DNA of 64,000 bases from Ardenticatenales bacterium (GCA_020634515.1 JACKBL010000001.1:1116001-1180000), one strand, 5' to 3'; shown: positions 16,354-25,674, counted from the stretch's first letter. A program made the numbers and translations. Notes: a model not told the origin generated them from the letters alone.

Positions 16354-19300
16354 CTAGGGCACGGTGATGGTGACGGGGAGAATGAGGCGGTCGTCGGGGA
16401 GGGGATGTTGGGTGGCGTCCAATGCCGGCATTCTCACCTCCCCGCCATCCACCTTCCCATACAACCCCAACGCCAACTCATAACGCCCCACCGCCACCCC
16501 CGTTAGATCCAGCGTCACCCCATCCGCCACAATCTCCCCCGCCGACCATTGGCTCGTCGGGTAACTGTTCCGCCGCGGCATCGCATCATCCTGCACCATA
16601 ATCTCCCCCGTTTGCGTGTCCAGCAGATGCACAAAATGGTAATAATCCCGCTCCCCCGCCCGCAGCCCCTCCCAGTACAGCGTCACTTCTAGCCGTTCCG
16701 CCGTTTGCGCCAGCGTGTAACCGCGCAGGCGAATCACCCCGCCAAAATCAGCCGCCAGCGGCGTCACGTCCGTGGGCAGGGTGTAGACGGGCTGCGTGGG
16801 GCGGAAAATGGGCGCGCCGTCCGCTTGCGTGACCAGTTCCCCCAGGCGGCGCGTGAGCAGGACTTCGCCCGTGCCGGCATCGTATAGCTGCGCGGTCAGG
16901 ATAGCGTGGGGGAGAGGCGATGCCGGCAGCGCCAGCGCCAGCCAATCATTCACCCACGCCCCTGCCGCCCAGCCGCCGCCCGGCAAAAATCCATACCCCG
17001 GCTCCGTATCAAACTGTTCCAGCAGCGCCCCATCCGGTCCCACCCACCGCAGCGACACCTTGGGGTTCCCCGGCAGCGGTTGCGGCGTCCACCAGGCCAG
17101 ATGCAGCCGCACCGTTGGCCCGATGACGGCAGCCTCATTCAGGCGCAACGACAGGGTCGCGTTGGTCGGCGGCGCATTCTCCGTCGCGGCGGCAACCACG
17201 CGCACCGGGCGCAGGAAAAGATCGCCGCGTGTTTGGCCGGATGGGAGCAGGGGGGAAATGCCGGCAAACGTCAGGCGCGGCACGAATAAACCGGCGGGCG
17301 CATCGTCAGGCACGGTCAGCGCATACGCCACCGTGCCCGACGTGGCCGGCTGCGTCTGCGCCGCCACCGGTTCCGCCAGCCCCTCCGCCAGGCGGTTGAC
17401 GGCGGGCGAATAGAGCGCGAGCGTGGCGGCAGCATCCGTGCTGGCGGCATCCGCGCCCGTTTGCCAATCGAGGCGGACGGTCAGGCTCTCGCCCGCGGCA
17501 ATGGTCTCCGCGCTGTACGCATAGGCGCGCAAAACGGCGCCATTGTTGAAGGGGACGCCCGCCTCGTCATGATGCAAATACCCCATCTGCGCGAAATCCC
17601 AGGTGAGGTTGTCCGCCGAGGCGGAGGGGGACGGCCAGACGCGCAGCGCCACGGCCAGGACTGCCACGCCGCCGACAGCGGCCAACGCCCATCGCCGCTC
17701 AATCCTCTTCGCATAGCCTCGCGGGAGCCAGAGCGTCAGCAGTAGCGCCGCCAGCGAAAGCGCCTCCGCCGCCCGCCGCACAGGGGTGCGCCGCAGCGTC
17801 AACGCCAACGTGTGCGTGCCTCCGGGGGCCGTGATCTGCATCAGGCCAGAGCCGGCCGCTCCGGTCAGCGGAATGGGCTGTTCGTCTAGCCGCGCCTGCC
17901 AGCCCGGCCAATAGAGCGTGGGCAGGCGCACGGTGGCCGCGCTGCCGGCCACGGTGATTGTCCACTGCTGCCGGGTGGCGCGGCGCGTGGTGAGCTGTGC
18001 CGTGGCCTCTCCGCTGATGACGCGCGCGGCGTCCCGTTGCCCTTCGTTGAGCCACGGGCTGGTGTAGGGGCGCGGCTGCACGCCGGGGGGCAGGTACTCG
18101 GCGCTGACGGTGCTGCCGATGTTGCCCGTGAACCACTCGTATTCCGCCAGCCGCGCCGGCGTGATGTCGTTGTCGCGCAGATGGAGGAAATCGGGGTTTA
18201 GCGCGCCCAGGCTGCTGAGGCCCAGGAGGAGCAGCAGCGCAAGGAGCAGGCCGCCGCCGCGCCAGCCGTCCATCCGCGCCGCCCAGAGGCCCAATCCGCC
18301 CGCGGCCAGCGCGCCCATGAGGGCCTGCACGGAGAGAAACCGCCAGGGGAATTGGGTGAAGGGGAGCAGGGGGAGGTGGTCCCAGAGGGGGCGGGAGAGG
18401 GGGGTGATCATGAAGGTGGCGAGCAGGAGGCCGCCGGTGACGAAGAGGCGCGGGAGGCGGGATGAGGCGGTGTGGTCTTGCCGCCACCAGGCGAGCAGCC
18501 CGGCTGCGATCAGGAGCGTCTGGACCAGTCCCATGCGGAAGGGGCCGCCGTCCGCTGCGCCGGCGTCGTAGTTGAAGAGGAAGGTGGGCTGCGCCAGGTT
18601 GAGGCCGCGAAAGTGGCCGCTGTAGTGGAAGTAGCCGGTGGTGACGGGTCCGAGTTGCGCCAGGTTTTGTTCGGCGAGTGCCGGCATCCAGAACCACGCC
18701 GCCAGCCCCAACCCCAACAACAACCCCACCAGCAGCCGCCCGCCATAACGTGGCAGCGGCAGCGCCGCGCGCCGCCAGCGCAGCAGCAGGTACAACAGCA
18801 AAAACGGGGAAAAAATGAGTGCGGAGATGTTGTGGCTGAGGACGAGCGCCGCATAACTGAGGCCAAACAGCGCCGCTTGCCTGCCCACCTGCCGTCCCTC
18901 CGCCGCTGCCAGACTGTCCCCCGCCAGCAGCACCAGCGGATACCAGGCCATTGCCCAGAATTCCGCCAGCGAGTCGCCGCGCACATACACGTTGACCAGA
19001 TGGAACGGGGCCAGTGTGTAGGCGGCGGCGGCCAGCAAGCTGGCTCCCTCGTGCCCCCACCACCGCTGCCCCAGTGCATACACGCCCCCGGCGGCGGCGG
19101 CGAAACCGGCAATCTGCGCCAATTGGATGGCCCCGGTCAGGCTGAAGCCCAGCAGGTGGAGCAGGGCGGGAATGTAGATGGACAGCGGCGCGTAGAAGTT
19201 GAAGAAGGGGTAGCCGTAGCCATAATTGGCGTCGGGCATCCAGCGCACGGGGAAGTGACCGTCGGCGAGGGCGGCGGCAAGTTGCTGCACCCGTTGCAGG

Positions 19301-19503
19301 AGAAAGGGGCTGTCGCCGCCGCCGCGTGTGTTCAGCAGCGCCCCCGGATGCACCAGGGGCAGCGCGGCGACTAGAATGATCAGCCCTAATACCGGCCATG
19401 ATGCCGGCATGATCCACTCACGCTTACCCATACGGAAGCGGATGCCGGGTAGGGAGCCGTCTTGGACCACGAGTTTCATGCTGGACATGCGTGCAGTCTT
19501 CAC
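16354..19503 (-). CDS. PTPS-related giant membrane protein (6-pyruvoyl-tetrahydropterin synthase-related domain)
   Basis: 1049 residues. The N-terminal ~430 residues hold about eleven membrane segments. RGGGDSPFLLQRVQQLAAALADGHFPVRW, then YGYGYPFFNFYAPLSIYIPALLHLLG are typical of the PTPS_related membrane family, which is distantly like GT-C glycosyltransferases and common in Chloroflexota. Two more membrane segments are near 595-645, and the C-terminal 400 residues are probably extracytoplasmic beta domains. It may transfer lipid-linked sugars or act in envelope assembly; no enzyme activity is established. Start is uncertain: GTG at 19503, ATG at 19488 and ATG at 19479 are all possible. Many reverse-frame shadows lie inside. 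Confidence 0.75.
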   Translation of the reverse strand: MKTARMSSMKLVVQDGSLPGIRFRMGKREWIMPASWPVLGLIILVAALPLVHPGALLNTRGGGDSPFLLQRVQQLAAALADGHFPVRWMPDANYGYGYPFFNFYAPLSIYIPALLHLLGFSLTGAIQLAQIAGFAAAAGGVYALGQRWWGHEGASLLAAAAYTLAPFHLVNVYVRGDSLAEFWAMAWYPLVLLAGDSLAAAEGRQVGRQAALFGLSYAALVLSHNISALIFSPFLLLYLLLRWRRAALPLPRYGGRLLVGLLLGLGLAAWFWMPALAEQNLAQLGPVTTGYFHYSGHFRGLNLAQPTFLFNYDAGAADGGPFRMGLVQTLLIAAGLLAWWRQDHTASSRLPRLFVTGGLLLATFMITPLSRPLWDHLPLLPFTQFPWRFLSVQALMGALAAGGLGLWAARMDGWRGGGLLLALLLLLGLSSLGALNPDFLHLRDNDITPARLAEYEWFTGNIGSTVSAEYLPPGVQPRPYTSPWLNEGQRDAARVISGEATAQLTTRRATRQQWTITVAGSAATVRLPTLYWPGWQARLDEQPIPLTGAAGSGLMQITAPGGTHTLALTLRRTPVRRAAEALSLAALLLTLWLPRGYAKRIERRWALAAVGGVAVLAVALRVWPSPSASADNLTWDFAQMGYLHHDEAGVPFNNGAVLRAYAYSAETIAAGESLTVRLDWQTGADAASTDAAATLALYSPAVNRLAEGLAEPVAAQTQPATSGTVAYALTVPDDAPAGLFVPRLTFAGISPLLPSGQTRGDLFLRPVRVVAAATENAPPTNATLSLRLNEAAVIGPTVRLHLAWWTPQPLPGNPKVSLRWVGPDGALLEQFDTEPGYGFLPGGGWAAGAWVNDWLALALPASPLPHAILTAQLYDAGTGEVLLTRRLGELVTQADGAPIFRPTQPVYTLPTDVTPLAADFGGVIRLRGYTLAQTAERLEVTLYWEGLRAGERDYYHFVHLLDTQTGEIMVQDDAMPRRNSYPTSQWSAGEIVADGVTLDLTGVAVGRYELALGLYGKVDGGEVRMPALDATQHPLPDDRLILPVTITVP

Positions 19504-19504
19504 A

Positions 19505-19800
19505 TCTTCCTGGAAGGTCTTTTCAGATCAAAACGCCGCATTTATGAAGCAATTTGGAAACGGGGTCAACCTTCCAGGAAGGTCTCTTCAGGTCAAAACG
19601 CCGCATTTATGAACTGGACTCTGGCGTTTTTGGAGTCGAGGCTTCAGCCGGTCCACATATGGGGGGGACCCGGCTAAAGCCTCGACTCCGATCACCCTAT
19701 GGTGACCCGGCTAAAGCCTCGACTCCGATCACCCTATGTGGATTTCGCCAGACTCAAGTATGAAGCAATTTTGCAAACGGGGTCAACCTTCCGGGAAGAT
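19505..19800. repeat. Tandem ~65-bp unit, second copy interrupted by a MITE
   Basis: A unit beginning TTCCTGGAAGGTC, containing AAAACGCCGCATTTATGAAG and ending AACGGGGTCAACC occurs twice in a row. The first copy (about 19507-19571) is intact. The second is split after ...GCATTTATGAA by the element at 19614-19758 and resumes with TATGAAGCAATTTT. The intact copy is an internal record of the empty insertion site. Confidence 0.75.
19614..19758 (+). mobile_element. MITE family 2, copy 1 (terminal repeats CTSGASTCTGGCG)
   Basis: The ends are CTGGACTCTGGCG and the inverted CGCCAGACTCAAG. The interior is palindromic around CGAGGCTTCAGCCGG and CCCGGCTAAAGCCTCG, and a 33-bp unit (CCCGGCTAAAGCC...CCCTATG) is duplicated inside this copy. 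Flanks TTTATGAA and AGTATGAA match at 6 of 8 positions, consistent with an aged 8-bp target duplication. The second copy at 50361 is in the opposite orientation. Confidence 0.75.
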
Positions 19801-19827
19801 TCTTCCCGAAATCTCGTTGTCGCCCTA

Positions 19828-19866
19828 ATAAAAAAGGCAGAAAGCGTCTCTCCGCCTTCTGCCTTC
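19828..19866 (-). terminator. Rho-independent terminator of the LysM protein genes
   Basis: On the minus strand GGCAGAA pairs with TTCTGCC around a GC-rich loop and is followed by TTTTTTATT. It lies about 50 bases after the stop codon of the LysM protein gene at 19914. Confidence 0.8.
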
Positions 19867-19913
19867 GAAACCTTCCCGAAATTTGCTTCCGGGAAGGTGG
19901 TTTTCCACGCGCA

Positions 19914-21461
19914 TTATCCGCGCTGGCGCATGACGACGAGGATAAGGCCGCCCAGGACCAGGACGGCGACGACAATCAGCAGCAGGCCGCTGATAGCGCC
20001 GAAGCTGAGGCCGCTGCCGCCGCTGTCGGTGGGCACGGCGGTGGCGGCGGGCGCTTCGGTGGCGGCGCCGGCGATGGCGTTTTCCGCCGGGGTTTCCTGG
20101 CGCACGCGGCTGCCGAATTCCAGGCCAATTTGCTGCCCGACGCTGAGGTCGAGGCTAAGGTTGCTGGCGGTGGTGGCTTCCAGGCTTGCCGGCAAAATCT
20201 GGGCGACCTCGTAATTGCCGGCAGGGATGTTTTCAAAGCAAACCGATTCCGCCGCGCCACGCGAAACCCCTTGTCCCAGAACATCGCTCCCCTGCGACAG
20301 CGTGAACGTCACGCCCGCCATGAAGCCTTCGCTTGTTTCATGCTGCCCGTTGCCGTTGGTGTCGCCAAAGGCATTGACGCAAATCTCCCCGCCGGGAGCA
20401 GCCGTGGGCGGCGCCGGCGTCGGGGTAACCTCTGCTGTGGCCGTGGCCTCTGGCGCCGGCTCATCGGCGCTGCCGCCCTGGGTTTCCGGTTCGGCGGTGG
20501 GCGTGGCTTCGCCGCCGGATGGTTCGGCGAAGCCAACGACGAGGAGCTGCCCTGCCTGCACGAACGAGTCGCGGGTCAGGTTATTGTACTCCAGCAGTTC
20601 GTCCAGGGAAATGCCGGCCTGCGCGGCCACCGTCCACAGCGAGCCGCCGGGCGGAACCGCCATGTAGATCACCCCTTCGGCATCCGGAGTGGGGGTGGGG
20701 CCGAGGGTGACGATGACCACGGGGGCGGGATTGGGCGCGGGCGCGGGGGTGTTGCCCGGCACGGGCGCGGGCGGCTGCCCGCCCGCCGCGCTGACTTCAA
20801 TCAATTCGGCGCGGTCTACCCAGGAATCGAGATGGGCGCGGCAGTTGTTGGCCCCGCCGTAATCCACTTCCGTGAATACGGAGATTTGCCCGGCGGTGGC
20901 CGTGGCTTCCACGGAGACGGATTGCCATGCGCCGGCGGGCGCAATCACGTTGCTCCATTTGATGTCCCCATCACTCCAGAGGCCGCTGCCGTTGGGATCA
21001 ATACCCACGCGCACCACGCCAATCCCGTCCGCCGGGGCCGTGCCAAAGTTTTCGTTGGAGGCAAACAGGCGGGCGGAGACGGTGAAGCGGTAGGTGGCTC
21101 CCGTTGTCAGTCCTGTGACGGTCTGGAAAACGCCGCCGCGCCAGGTGTCAAACTGGTTGCCCACGCCCTGCGAACTGCCTCCTTCGAGGACAATGCTGGG
21201 GTTTAGTTCGTTGAACCACTTCGGTTGGACCAGATAGCGCGTATCGCACGTCGTTTTGCCTGTGTCTTGATGCCAGGGCGCCCAGCCGTTGGCGACGCCG
21301 CTGTTGTACGGCTGCTCAAATCCGGGGTTGGTGACCCGGTTGGTGGCTTGCAACAATGGCGCTGCTTCTGAGTGATGGGCGCGGGCGAATAGGACGAGGC
21401 TGAGCAAGGCCAGCAGCAAGAGGGGCAGCCTGGCGGTCATGGGCAGGTGGCGTTTGGTCAT
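19914..21461 (-). CDS. Secreted LysM and SdrD-like domain protein with C-terminal anchor (paralog 1)
   Basis: 515 residues. Order: signal segment at about 8-32 (LPLLLLALLSLVLFARA), a carbohydrate-binding-module-like beta domain at about 40-230 (TNPGFEQPYNSG...), a Pro-rich linker, a LysM domain at about 267-312 (PPGGSLWTVAAQAGISLDEL, EYNNLTRDSFVQAGQLLVVG), a Pro/Thr linker, an SdrD B-like beta domain at about 355-455 with NAFGDTNGNGQHETSEGF, and a C-terminal membrane helix before RQRG. It should be anchored in the envelope facing outside and bind peptidoglycan or glycan. The start at 21461 has AGGA 9 bases upstream; earlier in-frame codons lie in a hairpin repeat. It follows its paralog at 21532 on the same strand. 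Confidence 0.8.
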   Translation of the reverse strand: MTKRHLPMTARLPLLLLALLSLVLFARAHHSEAAPLLQATNRVTNPGFEQPYNSGVANGWAPWHQDTGKTTCDTRYLVQPKWFNELNPSIVLEGGSSQGVGNQFDTWRGGVFQTVTGLTTGATYRFTVSARLFASNENFGTAPADGIGVVRVGIDPNGSGLWSDGDIKWSNVIAPAGAWQSVSVEATATAGQISVFTEVDYGGANNCRAHLDSWVDRAELIEVSAAGGQPPAPVPGNTPAPAPNPAPVVIVTLGPTPTPDAEGVIYMAVPPGGSLWTVAAQAGISLDELLEYNNLTRDSFVQAGQLLVVGFAEPSGGEATPTAEPETQGGSADEPAPEATATAEVTPTPAPPTAAPGGEICVNAFGDTNGNGQHETSEGFMAGVTFTLSQGSDVLGQGVSRGAAESVCFENIPAGNYEVAQILPASLEATTASNLSLDLSVGQQIGLEFGSRVRQETPAENAIAGAATEAPAATAVPTDSGGSGLSFGAISGLLLIVVAVLVLGGLILVVMRQRG

Positions 21462-21483
21462 ATTTTTCATTCCTGGGGGCGCG

Positions 21484-21514
21484 GATTGGTTCATTCTTGG
21501 AGAATGAACCAATC
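21484..21514. repeat. Palindromic hairpin element, copy 2
   Basis: GATTGGTTCATTC, loop TTGGA, perfect complement: a 13-bp stem. It matches the hairpin at 6102 almost base for base. It lies in the 70-base gap between the two LysM paralogs. Confidence 0.75.
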
Positions 21515-21531
21515 TTGGAGAGAACTAACCC

Positions 21532-23250
21532 TTAACTGGTGCGGCGCGCTGTGAGCAGCAGGCCGACGACGACGACGAGTAGGAGGGCGGCGAGGACGAC
21601 GGCGGCGATGGTGATGCCGCTGGTGAGGCCCCCGCTTTGCGCGGATTCTGCCTCCACGACGGAGGCGCTTACGTTGTTGGTGGCGGCCTGGAGGTCGGCG
21701 CTGGTGGCGTTCTGGTCGGCGCTGGCGATGGCCTGGTTGGCGTTGGTGTAGCTGCCAAATTCCATGGTGACGACGCTGCCGTCGGTGAGGGCGATGCCCC
21801 AGTCGCCACGAGTGGTGAGGATTTCGTCCGCCTGCTGCGAGCGCGTTACCTGGTAGTTGCCATCAGCCAGTCCGGGGAGGCAGTAGGGTTCGTCCGTGCC
21901 GGTGGTGACGTAGTTGCTGACGACTTTTTGGCCGTTGGAGATGGTGAAGGCGACATTGGCGCGGAGGGATTCGCCGGGGTCGTGCAGGCCGTTCTGGTTG
22001 GTGTCTTCGAAGGCGAGCAGGCAGATGCTGGCTCCGGCTGTTTCCGGTTGGGCGACGGAGATGCCGGCATCTACCGGTGCGGCGACGGCTTCAGGTTCGC
22101 TGGTGGGGGTGGCTTCCGGCGCGGCGGGCGCTTCCGTGGGGGCGGCGGGTTGTTCCAGCGCCGCGGTATCGGTGACGACGGCGGCGGCGGCAATTTCCGC
22201 CTCGGGTGATGCTTCTTCCACGGGGGTGGCTGCGCCGTTGGGGTCGCCATAGCCGACGATGAGGCGCTGACCGGCGTTAACGAAGTCATCTTTGGAGAGG
22301 TTGTTGTATTCCAGGATTTCGTCGAGGGTGATGCCGGCATTAGCCGCCACCGACCAGATCGATCCCCCAGGGGGCACTTCCGCGTAAATAATCCCTTCCG
22401 CATCCGGCGTGGCTGTCGGCGCCAGCACGAAGGACACCGGCGCTGCCGGCGCGGGCGCCGCGCCGCCACCTCCGCCCGGATTTGTCACCACTGGCGCGCC
22501 GCCCGGCCCCAGGGGAACCAGCGCCGCGTCATCCCAATAAATGTCGTTGTGCTTACGCGGCTCGCTGGGCGACGAATAGGTGAACACCGTCACCACTGAA
22601 CCCTGCGCCCGTGCGTCCACGCTCAACAGCGCATACTGGTCATACGGGTTGAGGGTGCCGGACCAGACAATGTTTGGACTGAATGGGTCCGTTCCTCCCG
22701 TGGGGTCAATGCCCACGCGCATGTTCACCGTGGTTGGCTCGGCGGAATACGGAACGTCGCTGTTTGGACCATCCCAGGCGATGCCCGTGGACCAGGCCAT
22801 GCCCCAGATGGAGAAGCGCAGGTTGGCATTGGCGGGAACCGTCACCTGCTGGAAAAGTCCGGCGGTGTTGATGCGGCCAAAGTTGAAGTATTGTTGAGCG
22901 CGGTCGCCTGAGTGGACGCGCGAGGCATAATCACGCGCTTCCGCCGGCTTGAATTCAGGATTGGCATAAAGCGTATCATCCCGCCCGGCTACGATCCACC
23001 ACCAGGGTGTCCAGCCTGCCGCCGTTTGCGCGGTTGTGCAAATTCCCGCGGGGCAGTCGGGATTGCCCCCAGGCGGAACATAGGAGCTGTAGGATCCTTC
23101 AAAGCTGGGGTTGGCGAGCAAGTTTTGCTCCTGTGCCTGCACGGTGTGGCTGTTGTACAGCGTCGCCGCGCCCAGTCCCAGCAGAAGGAGGAGGACGAAG
23201 CCTGGTTTCAAGATCAACCTCGCTGCAGAGCTGACACGAAATTCTCGCAT
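21532..23250 (-). CDS. Secreted LysM and SdrD-like domain protein with C-terminal anchor (paralog 2)
   Basis: 572 residues with the same domain order as the gene downstream: signal/membrane segment at about 12-40, beta domain with NPSFEGSYSSY, LysM at about 286-333 (PPGGSIWSVAANAGITLDEI, EYNNLSKDDFVNAGQRLIVG), Ala/Pro/Glu linker, SdrD B-like domain at about 405-500 (LAFEDTNQNGLHDPGESL), and a C-terminal helix before LTARRTS. The LysM and SdrD parts are clearly homologous between the two proteins, while the N-terminal beta domain has diverged more. A GAAGGAG Shine-Dalgarno fixes the ATG. The pair likely arose by tandem duplication and is probably expressed together, ending at the terminator near 19850. 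Confidence 0.8.
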   Translation of the reverse strand: MREFRVSSAARLILKPGFVLLLLLGLGAATLYNSHTVQAQEQNLLANPSFEGSYSSYVPPGGNPDCPAGICTTAQTAAGWTPWWWIVAGRDDTLYANPEFKPAEARDYASRVHSGDRAQQYFNFGRINTAGLFQQVTVPANANLRFSIWGMAWSTGIAWDGPNSDVPYSAEPTTVNMRVGIDPTGGTDPFSPNIVWSGTLNPYDQYALLSVDARAQGSVVTVFTYSSPSEPRKHNDIYWDDAALVPLGPGGAPVVTNPGGGGGAAPAPAAPVSFVLAPTATPDAEGIIYAEVPPGGSIWSVAANAGITLDEILEYNNLSKDDFVNAGQRLIVGYGDPNGAATPVEEASPEAEIAAAAVVTDTAALEQPAAPTEAPAAPEATPTSEPEAVAAPVDAGISVAQPETAGASICLLAFEDTNQNGLHDPGESLRANVAFTISNGQKVVSNYVTTGTDEPYCLPGLADGNYQVTRSQQADEILTTRGDWGIALTDGSVVTMEFGSYTNANQAIASADQNATSADLQAATNNVSASVVEAESAQSGGLTSGITIAAVVLAALLLVVVVGLLLTARRTS

Positions 23251-23587
23251 ATGGTTTACTCCTTCAAGGAAAACGGTTGGTGAGTGGTGGATAATGGTGG
23301 GAGAAATAGTTGGTTGTGTGTTGTTGGAATTATTCCGGTTGAGTGCCGCCTACAAAGGTCTCGAGATGTGAGGTTGTTGTCGCGGGTCTACGTCGGTGCT
23401 GCTCAAGGTTTGTTGCCTGTTTGGAAAGACACTTTTTTCCCGGAATGTGGTCTGTCGTGAGCCATTTGCGCCAATGAGCCGGGGCATGGTCGTTTAGTTT
23501 GGCGAGAATTGCACGCAAGGGCAACTTTCTCCTGCGAATCATTAGATGTAGATTAGAGAATGCGCGCCTGGCGTAACGGTAGCCCGG
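23251..23587. other. Spacer without a recognised gene
   Basis: 337 bases between two minus-strand genes. I see the Shine-Dalgarno of the downstream LysM gene and no convincing open frame, repeat or terminator. It presumably carries that gene's promoter, but I cannot point to clear boxes. Confidence 0.5.
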
Positions 23588-25534
23588 TTATTTGATTTGC
23601 CATGTGTCGCCAATGGGCGCGCCATTGGGCGTGAAGACGGGCAGCCTGATGAGGGTGTCCGCGCTGTACAGGCCAACGATAACCGGATGGCGCGCGGGAT
23701 CGTAGGCCTCGTCCAGGGTGATCAAGTGTTGATCCCGCACAAGGAGGTCTGGTTGCCACCAGGTTGTGGGCCAATACCCTTGCGCGGGCTGTTGGTCGTC
23801 CTGCCCAATGAGAAAACCGTCATCGCTTACGTGGACGAAGGCCACCAGTGTCTCGGTGATGGGGGCGTCGGTGGACCAGGTGAGGGTGACGGCCAGATGA
23901 AGCGGGTCGGTTTGGGCGACTTCGACCTGCTCCAGGTGGATGTTGTCGCCAAAACGGGTGAGCGCGGCGCGAGGCGGGATGGGTTCCCGTTGGAAATGAA
24001 CAAATAGCGGATAGGGTTCTGGTTCCAGGTCGCCGCGCCCCAGGCTGCCTGTTTCCGCCGAAATGAGAGCGGGGGGGGGCAGCGTCTGACGCAGGAAATC
24101 CAATGATTGATAGGGCCAGATGTAGAGGCCGGCAGAACCGGCGATGATGGGTGGCGGCGGGATGGTGGCGTCGAAGGCGACGACGGGTTGCTCGGGGTTT
24201 ACCAGGAAACGGATGGAGGGCCAGTTGTCGGCGAAGCGTTTTTCCAGGTAGATGACCTGGCTGTGGTGGTCGGCGTTAATTTGTTCGGCCAGGTCGCGTG
24301 CACCGCTCTCAAAAAGGTAGGCGGTGTCTGGTTGGCGGGTGTAGGCGGCGTAGTCGCGGATGGTGAGGGCGAGGCTGCCGAGGAGAAGCAGGGGGATGAG
24401 GGTGTATCGCAGGCGGGGCCAGGCGGCGAGTTGGTTGAGGCCGAGCGCGGGGAAGAAGAGAAATGCCGGCAGCACTCCCACCGCGCGTAAGAAATGGGGC
24501 GTATCCTCCGCCAGGATCGTTGGCCCCAGCATGACGCCGCTCCACAGCAGCAGCGCCGCCGCCGTCGGCCTGCGCCAGTGGCGCGCGCACCAGGCCACAC
24601 CCCCGAGAAAGGGAACGGACATGAGCCAATCAAAAACGGGGCGCCCGGCGGGATTGTGGCGCAAAATAACGTCGCCGCGCCAGCAGCACATGCCCAGCCC
24701 CTGCCAGGTATGTCGCCAGAGCGTGCCCCATAGGTCGCCGCCGTTGATGGCCGGGTCGAGGATGGAGACCTGACCGATGCGGCCCAGCACCAGCGCCGGA
24801 TTTTGCAGCGCCAGCCAGACCAGCGGCGCGGTCACGAGGGCGGTGGTGATGGTGAACCAGCCAAGTCCCGGCCACAATGCCTGCCGCCAGTCTTTCCCTC
24901 GCTGCCTAAGCATCAGGTAGAGCAGTAGCAGCAGGAAAAGAAGGGGGGTGAAGCGGACGGGGAGATAGGTGTAGAAGCTGAGGCCGTAGAGCAGCCCGGC
25001 GATAATCCACCACCGCCGCCGGCGTTGGCGGTAGGCCAATGTTCCGATCCAGAGGGTTGCCGCCAGCAGGGGGACGAGCAGGATGGGGCGTAGACCGATG
25101 CGGCTGAGGTGAATGGGCCAGAGGGTGATGGCCCACAGCCACGCCGCGAGCAGGCCCACGCGCTGGCTGAACCAGGCAGCGGCCAGTTTGTAGGTAATCC
25201 AGGTTGTTAAGGTTCCGGTGAGCGCCGCTGCCAGGCGCACGGCGAACACGGTGCGGCCAAAAAGGGCCGTGCTCAGTGCTGTCAGGTAAATGTAGGCGGG
25301 TTCGCGCCCATTGTTGGCGCTAAAAAAGAGGGCGACGTGCCCTCTCAGCACATCCAGGGCATCCAGGCCGTTGAATGCTTCATCTCGATAAAGCCCTGGA
25401 GGCGCACTGCTTAGAAGCCAGAGTCGTAGCGCGGCGCCCACGAGGATGGCCAACAGTAAAAAAACCCATCCGAAGTGGGATGGGCCCGGGTGTGACGATG
25501 TATGGTGTGGGGTACTGTGATGCGCAGTTGTCAA
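23588..25534 (-). CDS. GT39/ArnT-like membrane glycosyltransferase
   Basis: 648 residues. About twelve membrane segments occupy residues 22-400. The first outside loop carries GLYRDEAFNGLDAL, where the acidic pair is the catalytic-type DE motif of GT-C (PMT_2/ArnT) enzymes, followed by NGREPAYIYL. The C-terminal 250 residues form a soluble, probably extracytoplasmic, domain. Such enzymes move sugars from polyprenyl phosphate donors to lipids or proteins on the outer face of the membrane. The start is a TTG at 25534; no ATG occurs early in the frame and no good Shine-Dalgarno is visible, so the exact start is uncertain. It faces a GT4 glycosyltransferase gene, suggesting a glycan assembly region. 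Confidence 0.78.
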   Translation of the reverse strand: MTTAHHSTPHHTSSHPGPSHFGWVFLLLAILVGAALRLWLLSSAPPGLYRDEAFNGLDALDVLRGHVALFFSANNGREPAYIYLTALSTALFGRTVFAVRLAAALTGTLTTWITYKLAAAWFSQRVGLLAAWLWAITLWPIHLSRIGLRPILLVPLLAATLWIGTLAYRQRRRRWWIIAGLLYGLSFYTYLPVRFTPLLFLLLLLYLMLRQRGKDWRQALWPGLGWFTITTALVTAPLVWLALQNPALVLGRIGQVSILDPAINGGDLWGTLWRHTWQGLGMCCWRGDVILRHNPAGRPVFDWLMSVPFLGGVAWCARHWRRPTAAALLLWSGVMLGPTILAEDTPHFLRAVGVLPAFLFFPALGLNQLAAWPRLRYTLIPLLLLGSLALTIRDYAAYTRQPDTAYLFESGARDLAEQINADHHSQVIYLEKRFADNWPSIRFLVNPEQPVVAFDATIPPPPIIAGSAGLYIWPYQSLDFLRQTLPPPALISAETGSLGRGDLEPEPYPLFVHFQREPIPPRAALTRFGDNIHLEQVEVAQTDPLHLAVTLTWSTDAPITETLVAFVHVSDDGFLIGQDDQQPAQGYWPTTWWQPDLLVRDQHLITLDEAYDPARHPVIVGLYSADTLIRLPVFTPNGAPIGDTWQIK

Positions 25535-25639
25535 ATCGGGGCAAGTATAGCAAAATAGGATTCTGTGTCAACTTTCACAAACCGGGTTGGCATTAGGTCA
25601 TTCCCGCGCGCCGGCGGGAAGATGTCATGATATCTGGCG

Positions 25640-25674
25640 GACTGGAGCAGTCTTAGGGACTGCTCCAGTCTTTT
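25640..25674 (+). terminator. Strong hairpin with T tract upstream of the GT4 gene
   Basis: GACTGGAGCAGTC pairs perfectly with GACTGCTCCAGTC around TTAGG and is followed by TTTTC. It looks like a rho-independent terminator on the plus strand but lies between divergent genes, 22 bases before the GT4 start, so it may act as an attenuator or be a repeat remnant. Confidence 0.6.

Noticed and set aside
17699..19417. Minus-strand open frame of 572 codons inside the PTPS-related gene
   Set aside because: Same strand, other frame. Translation is Ala/Arg/Pro-rich low complexity; the overlapping frame has membrane segments and family motifs.
19505..19800. Possible CRISPR-like repeats
   Set aside because: Only two tandem units plus a 33-bp duplication are present, without regular spacers. 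Terminal inverted repeats and a target duplication explain the structure as a MITE inserted in a tandem unit.
23560..23590. tRNA-like sequence GCGCCTGGCGTAACGGTAG
   Set aside because: The D-arm-like start is not followed by anticodon and T arms; it runs straight into the 3' end of the GT39-type gene.
25529..25534. TTGACA at the start of the GT39-type frame read as a -35 box
   Set aside because: It overlaps the only plausible start codon (TTG) and no -10 box lies at the right distance; I keep it as coding sequence with an uncertain start.
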